Made by a program: the position numbers and the translations under genes
Notes under the pieces: generated by a model
Databases searched by the model: none
Told to the model about the DNA's origin: nothing
The model's input: the letters and a program-made list of their open reading frames with translations, nothing else
Part shown: positions 17,056 through 27,110 of the stretch, in pieces
How the letters are laid out: every line of letters begins with the position of its first letter
Numbering within the stretch: the first letter of the stretch is position 1
DNA from: Ruminococcus sp.
GTDB lineage: Bacteria > Bacillota > Clostridia > Oscillospirales > Ruminococcaceae
NCBI GenBank assembly: GCA_015066815.1
Contig: SVNR01000003.1
Location: 1-64,000, forward strand
Length of the DNA: 64,000 nt
Direction: 5' to 3'

Positions 17056-17481
17056 ATGCCTACGTTTAACCAGTTAGTACGTAAGGGAAGAGATGTTCTG
17101 GAGGTTAAGTCAACTGCTCCTGCTCTTCAGAAGGGCTATAACGCAAAGAAGAAGATCACAACAAACGCAAGCTCACCACAGAAGCGCGGTGTTTGTACAG
17201 CAGTAAGAACTTCAACACCTAAGAAGCCTAACTCAGCTATGAGAAAGATTGCCAGAGTAAGACTTACAAACGGATACGAAGTAACAGCTTACATCCCAGG
17301 TATCGGACACAACCTTCAGGAACACAGCGTTGTTCTTATCAGAGGCGGACGTGTTAAGGATCTCCCTGGTGTACGTTACCACATCATCAGAGGTACTCTT
17401 GATGCACAGGGCGTTGCAAAGAGAATGCAGGCTCGTTCCAAGTACGGTGCTAAGAGACCTAAGGCAGGCGCAGCTAAGTAA
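17056..17481 (+). CDS. rpsL: 30S ribosomal protein S12
   Basis: A 141-residue S12 with the decoding-centre loops [11 protein letters not shown] and [13 protein letters not shown]. The ATG at 17056 ([12 protein letters not shown]) directly follows GAAGGAGGAAAAATA; the longer upstream frame from 16990 is leader RNA. First gene of the str operon. Between rpsL and rpsG (17482-17666) the leader can form short stems (CCAC / GTGG near 17535, GATC / GATC near 17600), a plausible S7 target, but this is unproven. Confidence 0.98.
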   Translation: MPTFNQLVRKGRDVLEVKSTAPALQKGYNAKKKITTNASSPQKRGVCTAVRTSTPKKPNSAMRKIARVRLTNGYEVTAYIPGIGHNLQEHSVVLIRGGRVKDLPGVRYHIIRGTLDAQGVAKRMQARSKYGAKRPKAGAAK

Positions 17482-17666
17482 TTAAAAGCTGATAACTGAC
17501 CAAAAAACATTTTTTAAAAAATAGGATTCAACTACCACAGGATTTCAATGTGGAGATTATATAGATTTTTTTATATACCTCTCTGCATGGTCTTGACGGG
17601 TGATCGAATAAGATCAAACGAGTACCTATGAGTTCATTTACAATTATATGAAGGAGGGAAGCGAAA

Positions 17667-18137
17667 ATGCCAAGAAGAGGTAATATCGCAAAGCGTGATG
17701 TATTACAGGATCCGCTTTACAATTCAAAGCTGGTAACACGCTTAATCAACAACATCATGCTCGATGGTAAAAAGGGTGTTGCTCAGAAGATTGTTTACGA
17801 AGCATTTGAAATTGTCGCTGAAAAGACAGGTGAAAATGCTCTGGAGGTTTTCGAGAAGGCAATGGAAAACATTATGCCTGTACTCGAGGTAAAGGCTCGC
17901 AGAATGGGTGGTGCTACTTATCAGGTACCTATGGAGGTTCGTCCTGAGAGACGTCAGACATTAGGTTTAAGATGGATCACAAAGTATTCAAGACTCAGAA
18001 ACGAAAAGACAATGAAGGAAAAGCTTGCTGGCGAAATCCTTGACGCTCTTAACGGTACAGGCGGTTCTTGCAAGAAACGTGAAGACACACACAAGATGGC
18101 TGAAGCAAACAAGGCATTTGCACACTACCGTTGGTAA
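17667..18137 (+). CDS. rpsG: 30S ribosomal protein S7
   Basis: A 156-residue S7, the head-domain assembly initiator. It has [20 protein letters not shown] at the N-terminus, the core [16 protein letters not shown] and the C-terminal [23 protein letters not shown] lies upstream. Standard str-operon position between rpsL and fusA. Confidence 0.98.
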   Translation: MPRRGNIAKRDVLQDPLYNSKLVTRLINNIMLDGKKGVAQKIVYEAFEIVAEKTGENALEVFEKAMENIMPVLEVKARRMGGATYQVPMEVRPERRQTLGLRWITKYSRLRNEKTMKEKLAGEILDALNGTGGSCKKREDTHKMAEANKAFAHYRW

Positions 18138-18194
18138 TAAAAATGCTCTGAGAGTGCTTTTAGCACAATTGTATTATAATATGGAGGTAAAGTT

Positions 18195-20279
18195 ATGCCA
18201 AGAGATTGTTCCCTTGAGAATACAAGAAACATTGGTATAATGGCCCACATTGATGCAGGTAAGACCACCACTACTGAACGTATCCTGTTCTACACAGGTA
18301 TAAATCACAAGATTGGTGAAACACATGAAGGTTCTGCAACAATGGACTGGATGGAGCAGGAGCAGGAGAGAGGTATCACAATTACTTCTGCTGCTACTAC
18401 AGCTTACTGGTCAGGTCATAGAATCAATATCATTGATACACCAGGACACGTTGACTTTACAGTTGAGGTTGAGCGTTCATTAAGAGTTCTCGACGGTTCT
18501 GTAACTGTTTTCTGTGCTAAGGGCGGTGTTGAACCACAGTCTGAAACTGTATGGCGACAGGCTGACAAGTACAAAGTCCCAAGAATGGCTTATGTAAATA
18601 AGATGGATATCATGGGCGCTAACTTCTATCGTGTTGTAGACATGATGAAGGACAGATTAAAGTGTAATGCAGTTCCGATTCAGCTTCCTATAGGTGAAGA
18701 AGAAACATTCAAGGGCATCATCGACTTAGTTGAGATGAAGGCTTATGTTTACTACGATGACCTCGGAAAGGATATCAGAGTAGAAGATATCCCTGCTGAT
18801 ATGACAGACAAGGCAAACGAATACCATGAGGCTCTCCTCGAATGCGTAGCTGAGCAGGATGATGTACTTATGGAGAAGTACTTTGCCGGTGAGGAACTCA
18901 CAATAGATGAGATCAAGTCCTGCATAAGAAAGGCAACTATAGCTAACGATATGGTTCCTGTAGTATGCGGTACATCATATAAGAACAAGGGCGTACAGAA
19001 GCTTCTTGACGCAGTAGTTGATTACATGCCGGCTCCTGTTGACGTTCCGAACATCAAGGGTGTAAACCCTGATACAGACGAAGAGTGCGAGCGTCCTTCA
19101 TCTGATGATGAGCCATTCGCTGCTCTTGCGTTCAAGATCGCTACAGACCCGTTTGTTGGTAAGCTCTGCTTCTTCCGTGTATATTCAGGTTCTGTAAGTG
19201 CAGGTTCATCTGTACTTAACGCTACTAAGGATCACAAGGAAAGACTCGGACGTATCCTTCAGATGCACTCAAACCACAGAAAAGATATCGAAACTGTTTA
19301 TGCAGGTGATATCGCAGCTGCGGTTGGTCTTAAGAATACAACAACAGGTGATACACTCTGTGATGAAAAGTTCCCTGTAATTCTCGAATCAATGGAATTC
19401 CCGGAACCTGTTATCAACCTCGCTATCGAGCCTAAGACAAAGGCCGGTCAGGAAAAGATGGGTATCGCTCTTTCAAAGCTTGCTGAAGAAGACCCGACAT
19501 TCAGAACATGGACAGATGAAGAAACAGGTCAGACAATCATTGCAGGTATGGGTGAGCTTCACCTCGATATCATTGTTGACAGACTTCTCCGTGAATTCAA
19601 GGTTGAAGCAAACGTTGGTGCACCTCAGGTTTCTTATAAGGAAACAATCAAGGGCACAGCTGATGTTGATATGAAGTATGCACGTCAGTCAGGCGGTAAG
19701 GGTCAGTACGGACACGTTAAGATCAGAGTTGAGCCTAACGAGTCAGGTAAGGGCTACGAGTTCAAGAACTCCGTTGTCGGCGGTGCTATTCCTAAGGAAT
19801 ACATTCCTGCTGTTGACGCAGGTATCAAGGGTGCTATGCAGTCCGGTGTACTCGCAGGCTATCAGGTAGTTGACGTTAAGGTTGACCTCTATGACGGTTC
19901 ATACCACGAAGTTGACTCCTCTGAAATGGCGTTCAAGATTGCTGGTTCTATGGCGTTCAAGGATGCTATGAAGAAGGCTACACCAATGATCCTCGAGCCA
20001 ATCATGAAGGTAATTGTTATCGTACCTGAAGACTACATGGGTGATGTTATCGGTGACCTTAACTCACGTCGTGGTCAGATTCTCGGTATGGAAGCAAGAC
20101 CTGGTGCTCAGCAGATCAATGCTCTTGTTCCGCTTTCCGAAATGTTCGGTTACTCAAACGACCTCCGTTCAAAGACACAGGGCCGTGGACAGTATTCAAT
20201 GGAACCACACAGCTACATTGAAGTTCCGAAGTCAATTTCTGAAAAGATCATCAGCACAAGAAGTAAGAACAACGACTGA
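18195..20279 (+). CDS. fusA: Elongation factor G
   Basis: A 694-residue translocase GTPase. Visible are G1 [15 protein letters not shown], switch I region [12 protein letters not shown]3 DTPGHVDF and G4 NKMD, followed by domains II-V (domain [20 protein letters not shown]). The length matches canonical EF-G1. TGGAGG precedes the ATG. It is 57 bases after rpsG and cotranscribed with it. Confidence 0.98.
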   Translation: MPRDCSLENTRNIGIMAHIDAGKTTTTERILFYTGINHKIGETHEGSATMDWMEQEQERGITITSAATTAYWSGHRINIIDTPGHVDFTVEVERSLRVLDGSVTVFCAKGGVEPQSETVWRQADKYKVPRMAYVNKMDIMGANFYRVVDMMKDRLKCNAVPIQLPIGEEETFKGIIDLVEMKAYVYYDDLGKDIRVEDIPADMTDKANEYHEALLECVAEQDDVLMEKYFAGEELTIDEIKSCIRKATIANDMVPVVCGTSYKNKGVQKLLDAVVDYMPAPVDVPNIKGVNPDTDEECERPSSDDEPFAALAFKIATDPFVGKLCFFRVYSGSVSAGSSVLNATKDHKERLGRILQMHSNHRKDIETVYAGDIAAAVGLKNTTTGDTLCDEKFPVILESMEFPEPVINLAIEPKTKAGQEKMGIALSKLAEEDPTFRTWTDEETGQTIIAGMGELHLDIIVDRLLREFKVEANVGAPQVSYKETIKGTADVDMKYARQSGGKGQYGHVKIRVEPNESGKGYEFKNSVVGGAIPKEYIPAVDAGIKGAMQSGVLAGYQVVDVKVDLYDGSYHEVDSSEMAFKIAGSMAFKDAMKKATPMILEPIMKVIVIVPEDYMGDVIGDLNSRRGQILGMEARPGAQQINALVPLSEMFGYSNDLRSKTQGRGQYSMEPHSYIEVPKSISEKIISTRSKNND

Positions 20280-20326
20280 TTTTAGTCTTAATCTGTAAAA
20301 TATTTTTTAAATATTTTGAAAAACAC

Positions 20327-20355
20327 TTGAATTTATATTAGATATCTGTTAAAAT
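20327..20355 (+). promoter_or_regulatory. Internal promoter for tuf
   Basis: TTGAAT, 17 nt, TAAAAT in the 124-bp gap between fusA and tuf, allowing extra EF-Tu synthesis independent of the str promoter. Confidence 0.7.
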
Positions 20356-20403
20356 TGATATCATAGTATAAAACTATAAATTTTTTTGAGGAGGAAAAAT
20401 CCA

Positions 20404-21603
20404 ATGGCAAAGGAAAAATTCGAACGTAATAAACCACATGTAAATATCGGTACAATCGGTCACGTTGACCACGGTAAAACAACTCTTACAGCTGCTATCA
20501 CAAAGACTCTCGCAATCCAGGGTCTTGCTGAGAAGAAGGACTACGCTAACATTGACTCTGCTCCGGAAGAGAGAGAAAGAGGTATCACAATCAACACTGC
20601 TCACGTTGAGTATGAGACAAAGCTTCGTCACTACGCTCACGTTGACTGCCCAGGACACGCTGACTATGTTAAGAACATGATCACAGGTGCTGCTCAGATG
20701 GACGGTGCTATCCTCGTTGTTGCTTCTTCAGACGGTCCTATGGCTCAGACTAAGGAACATCTCCTTCTTGCTCGTCAGGTTGGCGTTCCATACATCGTTG
20801 TATTCATGAACAAGGCTGACCAGGTTGACGACGAAGAGCTTCTCGAACTCGTTGAAATGGACGTTCGTGAGACTCTTGACAAGTATGAGTTCCCTGGAGA
20901 TGATACACCAATCATCAAGGGTTCAGCTCTCAAGGCTCTTGAAGCTCCTGACGACATCAACGATCCAGCTTATAAGCCAATCCTTGATCTCATGGATGCA
21001 GTTGACTCATACATCCCAACACCTGAAAGAAAGGCTGATCTCCCATTCCTTATGCCTGTAGAAGACGTATTCACAATCACAGGTCGTGGTACAGTTGCTA
21101 CTGGTAGAGTTGAAAGAGGACAGCTCAGAACTTCTGACGAAGTTGAAATCGTTGGTCTTAAGGATGAAAGCTCTAAGACAGTTGTTACAGGTATCGAAAT
21201 GTTCAGAAAGATCCTCGACTACGCTGAGGCAGGCGACAACATCGGTGCTCTCCTCCGTGGTGTTCAGAGAACAGATATCGAAAGAGGACAGGTTCTTTGT
21301 AAGCCAGGCTCAATCAAGCCACACACAAAGTTCCACGGACAGGTTTACGTTCTTAAGAAGGAAGAAGGCGGTAGACATACTCCATTCTTCAACAACTACA
21401 GACCACAGTTCTACTTCAGAACAACAGACGTTACTGGCGTAGTTACACTTCCTGCTGACAAGGAAATGTGTATGCCTGGTGATAACGTTGAAATGGACGT
21501 TGAACTCATCACACCAATCGCTATCGAAGAAGGTCTTCGTTTCGCTATTCGTGAGGGTGGACGTACAGTTGGTTCAGGCGTTGTTACAGCTATAAACGAA
21601 TAA
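20404..21603 (+). CDS. tuf: Elongation factor Tu
   Basis: A 399-residue GTPase that delivers aminoacyl-tRNA. It has G1 [10 protein letters not shown], switch [15 protein letters not shown]3 DCPGHADY and G4 NKAD, then domains 2 and 3 ending SGVVTAINE. The ATG at 20404 ([10 protein letters not shown]) has GAGGAGG upstream; the six codons before it in the open frame are leader. Codon use is strongly biased, as expected for a highly expressed gene. Confidence 0.98.
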   Translation: MAKEKFERNKPHVNIGTIGHVDHGKTTLTAAITKTLAIQGLAEKKDYANIDSAPEERERGITINTAHVEYETKLRHYAHVDCPGHADYVKNMITGAAQMDGAILVVASSDGPMAQTKEHLLLARQVGVPYIVVFMNKADQVDDEELLELVEMDVRETLDKYEFPGDDTPIIKGSALKALEAPDDINDPAYKPILDLMDAVDSYIPTPERKADLPFLMPVEDVFTITGRGTVATGRVERGQLRTSDEVEIVGLKDESSKTVVTGIEMFRKILDYAEAGDNIGALLRGVQRTDIERGQVLCKPGSIKPHTKFHGQVYVLKKEEGGRHTPFFNNYRPQFYFRTTDVTGVVTLPADKEMCMPGDNVEMDVELITPIAIEEGLRFAIREGGRTVGSGVVTAINE

Positions 21604-21614
21604 TTTAAATAAAA

Positions 21615-21650
21615 AAATAAGCATTCGCAAAAGCGGATGCTTATTTTTTT
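21615..21650 (+). terminator. Terminator of the str/tuf operon
   Basis: AAATAAGCATTCGC / GCGGATGCTTATTT, a 14-bp stem with one G-U pair and a 4-nt loop, followed by a run of T. Confidence 0.92.
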
Positions 21651-21731
21651 ACAATAAACTATAAAGCTGTGTAATCGTTTCCTCAAATTTGTGCTTAATA
21701 TATATATTTAAAATAAAATTTTAAAAAGATA

Positions 21732-21760
21732 TTTACAAAACCGGGTTTATGGTGTATAAT
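21732..21760 (+). promoter_or_regulatory. Promoter of the GH44 gene
   Basis: TTTACA, 17 nt, TATAAT, 69 bases before the start codon. Confidence 0.8.
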
Positions 21761-21828
21761 ATTAATCGACGGATAAAATAAGGCTTTAATAAGCTTAAAT
21801 CTACTTAAACTGAAAGGAAGATTTTTTA

Positions 21829-24258
21829 ATGAAAAATTTTAAAAGGGCGGCTGCATTCTCTACAGCATTTCTGATGTCAGTACTTGCAATAACACCGGCG
21901 TCTTACGCTGAAGAAGGAGCTAAGGCAAAAGAATCCTATGATATGAACGTCAGCGTAGATCTTGCTGATGAGGGTAAAGCTATAAGTCCTTATATTTTTG
22001 GTATAAACGAACATGGCTTAAGCGAAGATGTTACTGTAAATTCAGTACGTCAGGGCGGAAACAGATTCACAGCTTATAACTGGGAAACAAACTACTCAAG
22101 TGCCGGTTCAGACTGGAAGCACTCATCTGATACATATCTTTCGTCTTCATCAGAGCCTGCAGACTGTGTTCAGACACTTTCCAAGGAAGCTCAGAAGGGC
22201 GATATCGACTATAAGCTTGCTACTGTTCAGATGGCAGGATATGTTGCTGCGGATAAGCTCGGTGAGGTTTCAGAAGAAGAAGCTGCTCCGAGTGACCGTT
22301 GGAACAAGGTTCTTGCAACAAAGGGTTCAGAGCTTTCACTCAAGCCTGATCTTACAGACGGCGTTGTTTATATGGACGAGTATGTAAACTACATTGTAAA
22401 CAAGCTCGGTGATGCAGAATCAGAAACAGGTATTCAGGGATACAGCCTTGATAATGAACCCGGTCTCTGGGCTCATACTCATCCACGTATTCATGCTGAT
22501 GAGGTAACATGTGAAGAGCTTATCAAGAAGTCAATAGAAACTTCAAAGTCAATAAAATCAATAGATCCTAAGGCAGAAGTATTTGGTCCGGCACTCTTCG
22601 GCTATACTGCTTTTGTACAGCTCTGCAACGAGGACGACTGGAAAGCAGTAAACAGCGAAAACAAGTACAATTTATTTGTTTCATATTATCTTGATCAGAT
22701 GAAAAAAGCTGAAGAAGAAAGCGGCAAGAGACTTCTCGATGTAATGGATATACACTACTATTCAGAAGCACGCGGAGAGTGCGATGTACGTATGTGTGCT
22801 GATCCTACTCATACAAAGTGTATCGACGAAATGCTTCAGTCATACAGAACTCTTATAGAAAAAGGCTATCAGGAAAACAGCTGGATAGGTCAGTGGTGTC
22901 AGCAGAATATTCCGATTCTTACAACAATAAAGGATTCTATCGATACTTACTATCCGGGAACAAAGCTTGCTATTACAGAGTATGACTTTGGCGGCGGTAA
23001 GACTATAGCAGGTGCTATTGCTGAAGTTGACGCACTCGGAACATTTGCAGAAAACGATGTTTATTATGCAACACTCTGGGCTGAGGATGTTCCGTATCAG
23101 TACAGTGCTATCAATATGTTCACAAACTATGACGGCAATGGTTCAAAATTCGGAAACACACTCATCGAAAGTGAAACAGATGACTACGTAAAATCAACAT
23201 CATATGCAGCTATCAATGACGGCGATCAGGGCGAGGTTACACTTATTCTCACAAACAAGAGCCAGACTGAGTACGAAAACGCAAATATCGATTTTAAGAA
23301 CGCTGATGTTGATTACAAAAATGCTGCTGTATATATTCTTTCAGGTAAAACAAGTGAAATAATCCATACAGTAAGCCTTGATGATATCAAGGATAATAAG
23401 CTTACAGTTGAACTTCCTCCTCTTTCTGTCGCTCAGATCCGTGTTACAGATGATGTAAATGAGTACAGACCTGTAGTGGAAAAAACAGAACCTGTATACA
23501 CAGAAACAGAAGCTACTATAAAGGAATCAAATGTAGGTTATACACTTAACTTCAAGGAAAAGCTTGATGGCGGAAAGCTCGTACTTGATATAGAGCTTGA
23601 AAGCGGAATACTTATGGCAAGCGGTTGTGTTGATACAAACGTAAAATACAACGGTATTGACTACTGGGTATCATATGAATGGAGCACATCTAACACAGGT
23701 AAGGTAGAGGTAGATCTTATGAAGCCTGCATCTGCTCTTGATGTAAGTATTAAGGATGCAGAGCCTACTAAGGATGAAGAGGTCCTCGCTGAGATAGCAG
23801 AGCTTATCAAGTCTCAGAAATCATTATCCTTCCAGATATGGTATGCAGCAGACAGTGCATGGGAGGATACAGATCACTCCAAGGTAAAATTAAACGGCGC
23901 TGTTCTCAAGAAGCTTTCAGAAAACCAGCAGCCTGCTGAAACAACACCTGTTGTGACAACAACACCTGCTGTAACAACACCTGCAGAAACAACGACATCA
24001 TCTGTTGTAACAACACCTGCAGAAACAACAATACAAGCAGGAACAATGCCTTCAGATCAGTTTGAAAAGGGCGATATCAATAAGGACAAAATAGTAGATC
24101 TTACAGACCTTTCGTTTCTTAGTCTTTATCTTATTGGCGATAATGATTTTACTGATGAAGAAAAGAAAATAGCTGATATGGACAACAACAATAAAGTAAA
24201 TCTTGCAGACCTTGCACGTCTCAAGCAGTTTATAACAAAGAGTGCAAATGCAGAATAA
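21829..24258 (+). CDS. Cellulosomal GH44 endoglucanase/xyloglucanase with CBM and dockerin
   Basis: An 809-residue secreted enzyme. It has a signal peptide (1-27, cut near SYAEE), a GH44 catalytic module (about 35-545), a CBM-like module (about 560-700, probably CBM76 by its position behind GH44), a Thr-rich linker (PAETTPVVTTTPAVTT) and a C-terminal type I dockerin (about 745-805, loops DINKDKIVDLTDL and DMDNNNKVNLADL). GH44 signatures are RQGGNRFTAYNWETN, acid/base E210 in SLDNEP and nucleophile E384 in ITEYDFGG. Their separation of 174 residues agrees with characterised GH44 enzymes. The enzyme cleaves internal beta-1,4 bonds in glucan or xyloglucan and would dock onto a scaffoldin. It has its own promoter and terminator between housekeeping operons. 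Confidence 0.93.
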   Translation: MKNFKRAAAFSTAFLMSVLAITPASYAEEGAKAKESYDMNVSVDLADEGKAISPYIFGINEHGLSEDVTVNSVRQGGNRFTAYNWETNYSSAGSDWKHSSDTYLSSSSEPADCVQTLSKEAQKGDIDYKLATVQMAGYVAADKLGEVSEEEAAPSDRWNKVLATKGSELSLKPDLTDGVVYMDEYVNYIVNKLGDAESETGIQGYSLDNEPGLWAHTHPRIHADEVTCEELIKKSIETSKSIKSIDPKAEVFGPALFGYTAFVQLCNEDDWKAVNSENKYNLFVSYYLDQMKKAEEESGKRLLDVMDIHYYSEARGECDVRMCADPTHTKCIDEMLQSYRTLIEKGYQENSWIGQWCQQNIPILTTIKDSIDTYYPGTKLAITEYDFGGGKTIAGAIAEVDALGTFAENDVYYATLWAEDVPYQYSAINMFTNYDGNGSKFGNTLIESETDDYVKSTSYAAINDGDQGEVTLILTNKSQTEYENANIDFKNADVDYKNAAVYILSGKTSEIIHTVSLDDIKDNKLTVELPPLSVAQIRVTDDVNEYRPVVEKTEPVYTETEATIKESNVGYTLNFKEKLDGGKLVLDIELESGILMASGCVDTNVKYNGIDYWVSYEWSTSNTGKVEVDLMKPASALDVSIKDAEPTKDEEVLAEIAELIKSQKSLSFQIWYAADSAWEDTDHSKVKLNGAVLKKLSENQQPAETTPVVTTTPAVTTPAETTTSSVVTTPAETTIQAGTMPSDQFEKGDINKDKIVDLTDLSFLSLYLIGDNDFTDEEKKIADMDNNNKVNLADLARLKQFITKSANAE

Positions 24259-24286
24259 CAAAATTATCTTAAACAGTTAAAATAAA

Positions 24287-24327
24287 AAACGCTGAGGTGA
24301 TTCTTTATAGAAGCCTTGGCGTTTTTT
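24287..24327 (+). terminator. Terminator of the GH44 gene
   Basis: AAACGCTGAGG / CCTTGGCGTTT with G-U pairs, a 13-nt loop and a following T-run. Confidence 0.75.
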
Positions 24328-24346
24328 AGGTTTAAAGCTTTGCTGT

Positions 24347-24375
24347 TTGACAGAAACAGATTTATATGATATTAT
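24347..24375 (+). promoter_or_regulatory. Promoter of coaX
   Basis: TTGACA, 17 nt, TATTAT. A TATAAT three bases further on would give a 20-nt spacer and is less likely. Confidence 0.65.
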
Positions 24376-24408
24376 AATGAAAGCCAAAAAAACTGACTTT
24401 CACTATAA
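24371..24408 (+). repeat. Decayed A-type palindrome in the coaX leader
   Basis: ATTATAATGAAAGCCA and TGACTTTCACTATAAC form an imperfect hairpin matching the A module. The right arm TGACTTTCACTATAA is identical to the arms at 55.3 and 60.7 kb. Confidence 0.65.
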
Positions 24409-24437
24409 CTATACGAGACGGATTGGAGACGATAACG

Positions 24438-25169
24438 ATGCTTCTGGTGATAGATATCGGAAATACAAGTACTGTTTTTGCTTTTTATGAAAACGAAACT
24501 CTTGTAAAGAGTTTAAGAACAAAAACAGGGGACTATGATGAAAAAACTATGAAAAATATTCCTTATAGCATAGAAGCAGCGGCGGCCTCGTCTGTTGTAC
24601 CGGAAGTAAACTCTCAGATATCAGAGATAATATACAGTGTATTCGGGTGTCAAGTAAAATTCATTGACGGCTTGAAGGATTGTGGTCTTTCCATATGTAC
24701 AGACTATCCGGAGAGAGTAGGAGCAGATATTATATGCGGTGCAGCTGCAGCGTTCAGTAAGTACAACAGCGCTGTCATAGTTTTTGATCTTGGTACAGCC
24801 ACAACAGTATGTGCAGTAGATTCGTCAGGAAGATACCTCGGGCATTCTATCAGTCCGGGGATAAAAACATCGTTTAGCGCACTTCATCACTATACGGCTT
24901 TGCTCCCCGAAATAACAGATGATTTTGTTTGTGAAGAGGTTATCGGAAAAAACACTGTTTCCTCCATGAAATCCGGAGTACTGCTTGGGGCTGCCTGTTT
25001 TATCGATGGTATGTCACTCAGATATAAGGAGGCGATAGGCGGAGAGGCAGTTGTGGTTGTTACAGGAGGAATGGCAGCAGAAGTTCTTTCGTATTGCAGA
25101 GAAAAATGTATTTATCATGAGAATCTTTTACTTGAAGGCATAAGAGTTATTTACAACCGTGGATTATAG
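24438..25169 (+). CDS. coaX: Type III pantothenate kinase
   Basis: Phosphorylates pantothenate in the first step of coenzyme A synthesis. 243 residues of the ASKHA fold: phosphate-1 loop MLLVIDIGNTSTVFA, PERVGADII (pantothenate region), catalytic Asp in VFDLGTATTVCAVD, and the glycine-rich VVVTGGMAAE adenosine loop. The start at 24438 is chosen because GGAG lies nine bases upstream; the open frame extends five codons further from a TTG. Single gene. Confidence 0.95.
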   Translation: MLLVIDIGNTSTVFAFYENETLVKSLRTKTGDYDEKTMKNIPYSIEAAAASSVVPEVNSQISEIIYSVFGCQVKFIDGLKDCGLSICTDYPERVGADIICGAAAAFSKYNSAVIVFDLGTATTVCAVDSSGRYLGHSISPGIKTSFSALHHYTALLPEITDDFVCEEVIGKNTVSSMKSGVLLGAACFIDGMSLRYKEAIGGEAVVVVTGGMAAEVLSYCREKCIYHENLLLEGIRVIYNRGL

Positions 25170-25384
25170 ATATGCAACCGGTTTAATGTATTACACAATT
25201 ATTACATTCGGTTACACAAAAAATATTATAATTACATGAATGTTATTTTTGCCGGTGAAAAATATTACAAATTAAGAATAATGAGTTACAATTTTTAATT
25301 TCACTTAAAAAAATCTTAATATATTTTGTGCGGTTTGTATATAAATGTACGTAAATGTATTAAACCATTTGGAAGGGAGTTGCA
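25170..25384. other. AT-rich spacer with repeated TTACA motifs
   Basis: No gene is visible. The stretch 25185-25295 contains six copies of TTACA at irregular spacing and an imperfect inverted repeat (AACCGGTTTAATGT near 25177 with ACATTCGGTT near 25204). Direct or inverted repeats of this kind upstream of a division operon may be a protein-binding region, but no known operator is recognised. Confidence 0.4.
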
Positions 25385-25414
25385 TTGACTTTTTTATCCG
25401 ATATATAGTATAAT
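25385..25414 (+). promoter_or_regulatory. Promoter of the division / cell-wall cluster
   Basis: TTGACT, 18 nt, TATAAT, leaving a leader of about 140 nt before rsmH. Confidence 0.75.
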
Positions 25415-25564
25415 ATATATTATAGCATAAAAGTATATTTTTGCTTCAGGAATGGAAGAAAAAGAGATAAAAAAGATTCCTGTATTTTTGAATAAAAAAG
25501 AACGGACATATAGACATCGGATTCAACATACAACAAAGAAAACAAGAAATGAGGACAAGGAATA

Positions 25565-26488
25565 ATGGATTTTTTCCATAAATCCGTAATGTTGAACGAA
25601 TGCATAGATATGCTTGACATTAAGCCGGATGGCATTTATATAGACGGGACGGTCGGCGGAGCCGGTCACTCCCTTCAGATAGCAAAGCTTCTCGGAGAAA
25701 AAGGAAGGCTGATTTCCTTTGACAGGGATCCTGACGCTATAGCTGCGGCGACAGAAAGACTTAAAGGTTATAACGCGACCGTAGTAAAGAGCAATTTTTC
25801 ACAGATGAGACAGGTTCTTGATGAACTTGGTATAGAAAAGGCAGATGGTGTTCTTCTTGATCTTGGAGTATCATCTCATCAGCTTGATAAAGGAGAACGT
25901 GGTTTTTCATATCATTCCGACGCTCCTCTCGACATGAGAATGAGCCAGGAGGGACTGAGTGCTGCTGATATTGTAAACACATATTCCAAAGAAGAGCTTG
26001 CTAAGATTCTTTTTGAGTATGGTGAAGAGAAGTTTGCATGGCGCATAGCTGACAAGATACTTGAAGCACGTGAACAGAAGGCAATAGAAACAACCGGAGA
26101 ACTATCCGAAATCATAAAAGCCTCTGTTCCTGCAAAAGTAAGACGTGAAAAAAATCCTTGTAAAAAAAGCTTTCAGGCAATAAGAATTGCTGTGAACGGA
26201 GAGCTTGATCATCTTTCACTCGGACTTGACGCTGCTTTTGAATCAATCAGACCGGGTGGCCGTATAGCAGTTATAACGTTTCATTCGCTCGAAGACAGAA
26301 TAGTAAAACAAAGGTTTGCATCATGGTGCAAAGGTTGTATATGCAACCCGGATTTTCCGCAGTGCATATGCGGAAGACTGCCTCAGGCGAAGCTTGTAAA
26401 CCGTAAACCTATAGAGGCAGGCAGGGAAGAGCTTGACGAAAACAACAGAAGCCGCAGCGCAAAACTGCGTGTGCTTGAAAGGATGTAG
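25565..26488 (+). CDS. rsmH: 16S rRNA (cytosine-1402-N4)-methyltransferase
   Basis: 307 residues (MraW). The SAM-binding loop is DGTVGGAGHSLQI, followed by DLGVSSHQLD and the C-terminal cysteine-containing segment CICNPDFPQCIC before RSAKLRVLER. It usually opens the dcw cluster just after mraZ; here no mraZ precedes it. AAGGAATA before the ATG. The next gene begins 8 bases after the stop. Confidence 0.97.
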   Translation: MDFFHKSVMLNECIDMLDIKPDGIYIDGTVGGAGHSLQIAKLLGEKGRLISFDRDPDAIAAATERLKGYNATVVKSNFSQMRQVLDELGIEKADGVLLDLGVSSHQLDKGERGFSYHSDAPLDMRMSQEGLSAADIVNTYSKEELAKILFEYGEEKFAWRIADKILEAREQKAIETTGELSEIIKASVPAKVRREKNPCKKSFQAIRIAVNGELDHLSLGLDAAFESIRPGGRIAVITFHSLEDRIVKQRFASWCKGCICNPDFPQCICGRLPQAKLVNRKPIEAGREELDENNRSRSAKLRVLERM

Positions 26489-26496
26489 GTGATTGG

Positions 26497-26976
26497 ATGT
26501 CCAGAATAAATCTTGCATATAGTTATGATCCGGACAGGGAACGCAATCAGATGCTCCGTGAGGCTTCATATGCAAAAAGAGAAAACATAACAATAAAAAG
26601 AAAAAATATTAACAGAGGATCTATTATAAAAATAATTCTTCTTGCAGTTGCAGCTCTTGTGTTGCTTTTCTGTGTTGTTTACGGAAAAGTACAGGTAAGT
26701 GATATGTACAATCGTATAAACATCCAGAAGGCAGAGCTGTCTGCTGCAGAAAGCGAAAATGCGAGACTGAAGGCTAAGGTAGAATCACATACATCTCTGA
26801 AGAACATAGAAGAGTATGCCGAAAACATCGGACTTCAGAAGCTCGACAAGGCTCAGATATGGTATGTTGATATACAAAGCGAAGATGTTGTGCATATACC
26901 GGAAGAGGAAGAGAATATTTTTATAAGGCTCAAGAAGAGAATTTCGCTTTTTGCGGACAAATTCTCCGGTGAGTAA
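26497..26976 (+). CDS. ftsL: FtsL-like septum component
   Basis: A 159-residue bitopic protein with a basic N-terminus, one transmembrane helix (about 47-66, IIKIILLAVAALVLLFCVVY) and a periplasmic-side coiled coil (about 70-120, NIQKAELSAAESENARLKAK) ending in a conserved-type segment AENIGLQKLDKAQ. It belongs to the poorly conserved FtsL/DivIC group and is assigned by position between rsmH and the septal PBP. It would bridge the FtsW-FtsI synthase to FtsQ/DivIC. Confidence 0.82.
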   Translation: MSRINLAYSYDPDRERNQMLREASYAKRENITIKRKNINRGSIIKIILLAVAALVLLFCVVYGKVQVSDMYNRINIQKAELSAAESENARLKAKVESHTSLKNIEEYAENIGLQKLDKAQIWYVDIQSEDVVHIPEEEENIFIRLKKRISLFADKFSGE

Positions 26977-27017
26977 TAAATTATATACATAAAAAATATA
27001 ATTAATATTGTAAGCTG

Positions 27018-27049
27018 AATAGTCAATCTAATTTTACAGATTGACTATT
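27018..27049 (+). terminator. Intra-cluster hairpin between ftsL and the PBP gene
   Basis: A perfect 12-bp stem AATAGTCAATCT / AGATTGACTATT with an 8-nt loop, followed by TGGTTT rather than a clean T-run. It could be a partial terminator or RNA-processing barrier that sets PBP expression. Confidence 0.5.
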
Positions 27050-27110
27050 TGGTTTGAATGCGGGTATTTTACGGAGGGAATGAATATTCACTTTTTAGGA
27101 GGATGTTACT

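Noticed and set aside
17482-17666. Firm S7 autoregulatory structure in the rpsL-rpsG gap
   Set aside because: Only short stems can be drawn by eye; not enough to claim a defined RNA element.
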